DNA of 64,000 nt from Rhodococcus sp. RD6.2. GTDB lineage: Bacteria; Actinomycetota; Actinomycetes; Mycobacteriales; Mycobacteriaceae. The stretch covers positions 375,698 through 439,697 of the forward strand of contig NZ_CVQP01000009.1 in assembly GCF_001040705.1 (NCBI RefSeq). The letters are read 5' to 3'. Positions 60,084 to 64,000 of the stretch are shown piece by piece (the stretch's first letter is position 1; each line of letters opens with the position of its first letter). The notes below the pieces were generated by a model. It was given only the letters and a program-made list of their open reading frames with translations, was not told where the DNA came from and made no database searches. The position numbers and the translations under genes were made by a program.

Positions 60084-60101
60084 ATGAACCGATCGGTTCA
60101 T
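60084..60101. promoter_or_regulatory. TetR operator copy 2, perfect 18-bp palindrome
   Basis: ATGAACCGATCGGTTCAT is a perfect palindrome, sharing ACCGATCGGTTCAT with copy 1. It lies 14 bp upstream of the FabH-like ATG. Confidence 0.8.
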
Positions 60102-60115
60102 ATGGAGAGGATGCC

Positions 60116-61153
60116 ATGCCTGCGAAGATCGCCACAGCCAGTCCCGTCACCAACACGGCCCTTCTCGGCCTCGGGGTGTACCGACCGAGGCGCGTCGTCC
60201 CCAACGCCGAGATCGTCGACCGCATCGACTCCTCCGACGAGTGGATCAGGACCCGATCCGGCATCACCGCCCGCCGCTGGGCCGACGCCGACGAGTCGAT
60301 CGTCTCGATGAGCGTCGCGGCGGCCCGCGATGCCCTGCAGGCCGCCGGGCTCGCCGCCGACCAGATCGACGCGGTCGTGCTCGCCACCTCGTCGCAGATG
60401 GTGCTGGGCCCGTCCGCGGGCGCGGTCGTGGCCACCGAACTCGGCATGCACGACACCGCCGCCTACGACGTCTCGGCCGGCTGCGCCGGATTCTGCTACG
60501 CACTCGGCAACGCCGCGAGCCTCGTCCGGGCCGGACAGGCGCGCCACGTGCTGGTGATCGGTGTGGAGCGGCTCTCCGACCTGCTCGACCAGAGCGACCG
60601 CACGTGCGCGTTCATCTTCGCCGACGGTGCTGGCGCCGTGGTGGTCGGTCCGTCGGACGTCGAGGGGATCGGACCCGTCGCCTGGGGTTCCGACGGCAGT
60701 CAGACCGCTGCGATCAAGCAGGACAAGGACTTTGCGCAGTACTTCTCGGAGGTCGCTGCGGTTGCCGACGGAGCCGAGTTGCCGGAGCGGCCCTACATCC
60801 GGATGAACGGGCCCGCCGTGTTCCGCTGGGCCGTCACCTTCCTGGAGAAGGCGTGCCGCGCCGCACTCGAAAAGGCGGGCGTCGGTGTCGAGGATCTGGA
60901 CGCCTTCGTGCCGCACCAGGCGAACAGCCGGATCACCGACGCCCTCATCCGCACCCTCGGCCTGCCCGAGGGGGTTGTCGTCGCCCGCGACATCGTCGAA
61001 TCCGGAAACACCAGCGCCGCATCGATTCCGATGGCGATGGAGGAGATCCTCAGGTCTGGCGCGTCCAAGCCCGGCGACACCGCACTGCTGCTCGGATTCG
61101 GTGCCGGACTCGCCTACGCGGGGCAGGTCGTCCAGCTGCCGCCGATCAACTGA
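60116..61153 (+). CDS. Beta-ketoacyl-ACP synthase III (FabH-like)
   Basis: 345 residues. Catalytic triad Cys123 (SAGCAGFCYAL), His267 (PHQANSRI) and Asn298 (ESGNTSAASIP) are all in place; LLLGFGAGLAYAGQVVQL closes the fold. KAS III enzymes start fatty-acid or polyketide chains. The gene stands alone under a TetR repressor rather than in a fatty-acid operon, so a special starter-unit role is more likely than housekeeping. ATG 60116 has GGAGAGG 5 nt upstream; an ATG at 60111 is out of frame. Confidence 0.9.
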   Translation: MPAKIATASPVTNTALLGLGVYRPRRVVPNAEIVDRIDSSDEWIRTRSGITARRWADADESIVSMSVAAARDALQAAGLAADQIDAVVLATSSQMVLGPSAGAVVATELGMHDTAAYDVSAGCAGFCYALGNAASLVRAGQARHVLVIGVERLSDLLDQSDRTCAFIFADGAGAVVVGPSDVEGIGPVAWGSDGSQTAAIKQDKDFAQYFSEVAAVADGAELPERPYIRMNGPAVFRWAVTFLEKACRAALEKAGVGVEDLDAFVPHQANSRITDALIRTLGLPEGVVVARDIVESGNTSAASIPMAMEEILRSGASKPGDTALLLGFGAGLAYAGQVVQLPPIN

Positions 61154-61159
61154 GCATCG

Positions 61160-61196
61160 CCTGGCGGGTGTCCTCAGTCGAGGGGTACCCGCCAGG
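61160..61196. terminator. Bidirectional hairpin between FabH-like and devS genes
   Basis: CCTGGCGGGT (61160-61169) pairs with ACCCGCCAGG (61187-61196), with an inner CCTC/GAGG pair. It overlaps the last codons of devS. Confidence 0.6.
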
Positions 61197-62748
61197 TGAT
61201 CGTGGTGCCCGACCCCGGAGTCGACTCGACGTCGAATCGGCCGCCGCACGCCGCGGCCCGCTTGTCCAGATTGGCGAGCCCGCTCCGGGATTCGGTGCCG
61301 GACAACCCCACGCCGTCGTCGGCGACGGCCACGACGAAGTAGTCGCCCGCGGATACTGTCACCGTGATCGACCGAGCGTTGGCGTGGCGCCGGGCATTGG
61401 AAAGTCCCTCGCGCAGAACGGCTTCGGCGTGCGACGCGATCGATTCCGAGGCGAGGGTGTCGATCGCGCCGGAGAACTGCACCGACGGCGTGACGTCCGC
61501 AGTGAGCTCGCCGATCACGTCGAGCAGGCGTCGGCGCAGCCCCGCGGGCACGGTGGACTCGGCGGACTGCAGGTCAAAGATCGTGGTGCGGATCTCGCGG
61601 ACCGTCCGGTCGAGCTGTTCGACGGAGCGGGTGAGCACCTCCGACATCCGGCCCTCCGCGGCGCCCAGCACCGACTGCAGGCTCATCCCGGTGGCGAACA
61701 GTCGCTGGATGACGTTGTCGTGTAGGTCGCGGGCGATGCGATCGCGGTCGGCGAGCACGTCCAGCAGCCGCTGCTGACGCTGCTGGTGGGCGAACTCGAG
61801 CGCCACCGCCGCCAGATCGGCCATCGACGCAAGCTGCTGCAGCTCGTCCGGATCCCACTCCTGCTCGCCGGAACGGGAGGTCACCACCAGCGCGCCCTGG
61901 ACGTGTTGCGGCCCCGACACCGGAAGCGTCGCGGCCCGTCCTGCGCCGGAGCTGAGCTGGGCGAAGTCGACATCCTGGCCGACGGCGAGGTCGGGATCGG
62001 TGGTGGCGGAGACGCTGCTCGCACCGTCAACGGTGTCCACGATGGTCACGACGTCGGCCGAACTGAGCTCCCGGATCCGCCGCACCAGCAGGTCGAGGGT
62101 CTCCGGTACCGACCCGCCGACCAGCAGGCGTGAGGTGATCGACGACATCGCCGTCAACCAGCGTTCCCGGACGAGGGACTGCTCGAACAGGCGGGCGTTG
62201 TCGATCGCGAGTGCCGCGGACTCGGCCAGCACGGTGAGGATCGTCTGGTCCTCGTCGGTGAACTCGGGCCCACCCCGCTTCTCGGTGAGATAGATGCTGC
62301 CGAAGGCCTGGCCGCGCACGATGATCGGCATGCCGAGGAAGCTGTGCATCGGCGGATGGTCGGGTGGGAATCCGACCGAGGCGGCGTGCGTGGCCAGTTC
62401 GCGGATCCGTACCGGACGCGGATCGTTGATCAGCAGCCCGAGTAGTCCGCGGCCCTCCGGCAGGTGCCCCATCGTCGACCGGGTGGCGCTGTCGATGCCC
62501 TCGTACACGAACTCCGACAGTCCGCCGCCGGGTGCGCGGACACCGAGCGCGCCGTACCGGGCACCGAGTAGTTCTGTCGCGGCCCGGACGATCCGCTGCA
62601 GGGTGGTGTCGAGGTCGAGACCGGCACCGACGACCAGCACGGCCTCGAGGAGGTCGCGCAGGGTGTCGCGCGAGGTGACCGACTCGCCGAGACGACGGTG
62701 CACCGTGTCGAGCAGTTCGTTCAGGCCGGATGCGGGATCGTCGACCAT
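61174..62748 (-). CDS. devS: DevS/DosT-family sensor histidine kinase, two GAF domains
   Basis: 524 residues from ATG 62748 (GTG 62754 also possible). GAF-A (about 47-188) includes SVGFPPDHPPMHSFLGMPI; by analogy with DosS, His131 of HPPM is the likely heme ligand (His149 in DosS, which is about 18 residues longer at the N-terminus). GAF-B is about 210-320. The DHp motif DRIARDLHDNVIQRLFATG has His343; HATPase_c ends with GSGTTITWRVPLD. DosS/DosT sense O2, NO or CO. It is separated from devR and is read in the opposite direction. Confidence 0.88.
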   Translation of the reverse strand: MVDDPASGLNELLDTVHRRLGESVTSRDTLRDLLEAVLVVGAGLDLDTTLQRIVRAATELLGARYGALGVRAPGGGLSEFVYEGIDSATRSTMGHLPEGRGLLGLLINDPRPVRIRELATHAASVGFPPDHPPMHSFLGMPIIVRGQAFGSIYLTEKRGGPEFTDEDQTILTVLAESAALAIDNARLFEQSLVRERWLTAMSSITSRLLVGGSVPETLDLLVRRIRELSSADVVTIVDTVDGASSVSATTDPDLAVGQDVDFAQLSSGAGRAATLPVSGPQHVQGALVVTSRSGEQEWDPDELQQLASMADLAAVALEFAHQQRQQRLLDVLADRDRIARDLHDNVIQRLFATGMSLQSVLGAAEGRMSEVLTRSVEQLDRTVREIRTTIFDLQSAESTVPAGLRRRLLDVIGELTADVTPSVQFSGAIDTLASESIASHAEAVLREGLSNARRHANARSITVTVSAGDYFVVAVADDGVGLSGTESRSGLANLDKRAAACGGRFDVESTPGSGTTITWRVPLD

Positions 62749-62877
62749 GCCCACGAGCCTACTTGGGGTCGGAGCCGTTAAAGGGAGCCGGGTCCGGGTC
62801 GGTTCCTGCCGGCCAGACGACGCGGACGGGGCAACGTCGGTGCATCCAGGATGCGAGTCGGACACCGGCCGATCACG

Positions 62878-63315
62878 TCACGCATTCATGCCGAGGTCCT
62901 CCTGTGCCGCTTCTCCTTCCGCGGGAATGACCACGAGCGGGTAGACACCGTTCTCGTCGTGCACCTCCCGGCCGGTGACGGGCGGGTTGAACACGCACAG
63001 CATCCGCATCTGGGTGACGGGTTCGACGCGGTGCCGTTCGTGGCCGTCGAGCAGGTACATGGTGCCGGGCCGCAACTGGTGCACCTCCCCGTTGTCGAGG
63101 TCGGTGATGATGCCGTCGCCTTCGATCAGCCAGACCGCTTCGACGTGGTTGGCGTAGTGGAACTCGTTGACCGAGCCCGCGGCGATGGTGGTTTCGTGGA
63201 ACGAGAATCCGACGCCGTCGCCCGCGAGGACGATGCGCTTGGATCGCCAGTTGCCGTCGGCGCTGGTGATGTCGCGATCGGTGTCGGTGATCTCGTCGGT
63301 GGTCCGCACGATCAC
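62878..63315 (-). CDS. ectC: L-ectoine synthase EctC
   Basis: 145 residues, cupin fold. MIVRTTDEITDTDRDI, FSFHETTIAAGSVNEFHYAN, HVEAVWLIEGDGIITDLD, GTMYLLDGHERHRVEP are the EctC signature, including the iron-binding His/Glu positions. It closes the ring of N-gamma-acetyl-diaminobutyrate to form ectoine, an osmolyte. GTG 63315 has AGGAG (63324-63328) 8 nt upstream. The ectB stop overlaps it. No ectD (hydroxylase) gene follows; the next gene downstream is devS after 129 nt. Confidence 0.95.
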   Translation of the reverse strand: MIVRTTDEITDTDRDITSADGNWRSKRIVLAGDGVGFSFHETTIAAGSVNEFHYANHVEAVWLIEGDGIITDLDNGEVHQLRPGTMYLLDGHERHRVEPVTQMRMLCVFNPPVTGREVHDENGVYPLVVIPAEGEAAQEDLGMNA

Positions 63316-64000
63316 GGTTGGTTCTCCTGTTCTCGGCACACGGCCGCTACTGCTCCGGTCAGAATGCGCAACCCCAGATCGAGGTCGTCGGGGGAAATCG
63401 TCAAGGGTGGAAGGAGTTTCACGACTTCGTCGGACGGGCCGGAGGTCTCGGTGAGCAGACCCGACTCGAACGCTGCAACGCACACCCGTCCCGCCAGGTC
63501 CGGCTGATCGAACGCGAGGCCGCGCACGAGTCCGCGGCCCCGCGTTCGCACCCCGTCGAAGCACTCGGCCAGTTCGGTGAGCACGGTGTTCACCTGCTCG
63601 CCCTTCGCGAGGACCGACCTGCTCAGTGTGTCGTCGGTCCAGTACTGCTCGAGTGCGGCGGTGGCGGTGACGAAGGCGGGGTTGTTGCCGCGGAAGGTGC
63701 CGTTGTGTTCGCCGGGGGACCAGACGTCGAGTTCGGGTTTGAACAGGGTCAGGGCCATGGGGAGGCCGTAGCCGCCGATGGATTTGGAGAGGGTGACGAT
63801 GTCGGGGGTGATGCCTGCGACCTCGAAGGAGAAGAAGGGTCCGGTGCGGCCGCAGCCCATTTGGACGTCGTCGACGATGAGGAGGATGTCGCGGGTGTGG
63901 CAGAGGTCGGCGAGGGCGCGGAGCCATTCGGCGCGGGCGACGTTGACGCCGCCTTCGCACTGGACTGTTTCGACGATGACTGCGGAGGGGTTGCTGAGGC
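63312..64000 (-). CDS. ectB: Diaminobutyrate-2-oxoglutarate transaminase EctB, C-terminal part
   Basis: The frame is open to the window edge, giving the C-terminal 229 residues or so of a class-III aminotransferase; the 5' end lies outside. DDVQMGCGRTGPFFSFE is the cofactor-binding Asp/Gln segment, and TLSKSIGGYGLPMALTLF carries the PLP-binding Lys. The end, LLPPLTISPDDLDLGLRIL, is typical of EctB. It makes L-2,4-diaminobutyrate from aspartate semialdehyde. The TGA stop overlaps the ectC GTG (GTGA), so they are translationally coupled. ectA is expected just outside the window. Confidence 0.95.
   Translation of the reverse strand, partial: LSNPSAVIVETVQCEGGVNVARAEWLRALADLCHTRDILLIVDDVQMGCGRTGPFFSFEVAGITPDIVTLSKSIGGYGLPMALTLFKPELDVWSPGEHNGTFRGNNPAFVTATAALEQYWTDDTLSRSVLAKGEQVNTVLTELAECFDGVRTRGRGLVRGLAFDQPDLAGRVCVAAFESGLLTETSGPSDEVVKLLPPLTISPDDLDLGLRILTGAVAAVCREQENQP

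Overview
This is a 64 kb chromosomal window from a high-GC actinobacterium, most likely a mycolic-acid-producing Mycobacteriales member of the Rhodococcus/Nocardia type. Supports for this are GTG starts, several TANNNT boxes 6-7 nt before start codons (leaderless mRNAs), two MmpL-type transporters, a DevR/DosR-DevS pair, a CRP/GlxR-type site, ectoine genes, and homologues of a Mycobacterium tuberculosis block (accD3, echA6, Rv0906, ctpE, Rv0909, Rv0910 = Rv0904c-Rv0910). Coding density is very high. I see no rRNA, CRISPR array, prophage or intact transposon.

Layout. 1-2.1 kb: GPP34 tail, a DUF2268 zincin and its MerR neighbour. 2.1-3.0 kb: a scar with an IS481 transposase remnant fused to a 123-bp copy of the neighbouring gene's 3' end, and a small secreted protein. 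2.9-8.4 kb (minus): a translationally coupled cassette of XRE regulator, membrane protein, NatAB-like ABC exporter, AccD3-like carboxyltransferase and membrane protein. 8.5-10.9 kb (plus): a copper/DyP-peroxidase operon. 10.9-19.8 kb: ABC-F ATPase, aldo/keto reductase, a SARP/AfsR-type regulator with an MMPL transporter, hemerythrin. 19.8-28.7 kb: FAD monooxygenase, then echA6, Rv0906-like, ctpE, the Rv0909-like antitoxin, a DCC protein, a Na+/H+ antiporter and an amidinotransferase-fold enzyme. 28.8-31.2 kb: a Clp ATPase behind an HspR (HAIR) operator.

31.5-39.3 kb: CPBP protease, then a YjbR protein, LytS/LytTR two-component system and two acetate-type sodium/solute symporters; the second, with its DUF485 partner, lies behind CRP-like sites. 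39.4-42.9 kb: the Rv0910-like toxin homologue, a universal stress protein, an orphan binding lipoprotein, a membrane protein and tRNA-Arg(CCU). 43-48.5 kb: two DUF2236 (MpaB-like) proteins, a Pip/SNG1-type membrane protein and a GH3 glycosidase. 48.6-52 kb: TetR-MmpL operon under a 38-bp nested dyad. 52-56.3 kb: two luciferase-like oxidoreductases, a SHOCT protein, a NarL-type two-component system and a LapA-domain protein. 56.5-64 kb: universal stress protein, acyl-ACP desaturase with a coupled small gene, devR, a TetR/FabH pair on a palindromic operator, devS, ectC and the 3' part of ectB.

The most coherent system is a DevR (hypoxia/NO dormancy) module. DevR-box-like 14-mers sit in front of both universal stress protein genes and the desaturase, with devR and devS both present but separated by the TetR/FabH pair. 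Other signals worth testing are the physically split Rv0909/Rv0910 toxin-antitoxin pair, the HAIR operator on the Clp gene, and the exporter-AccD3 cassette.
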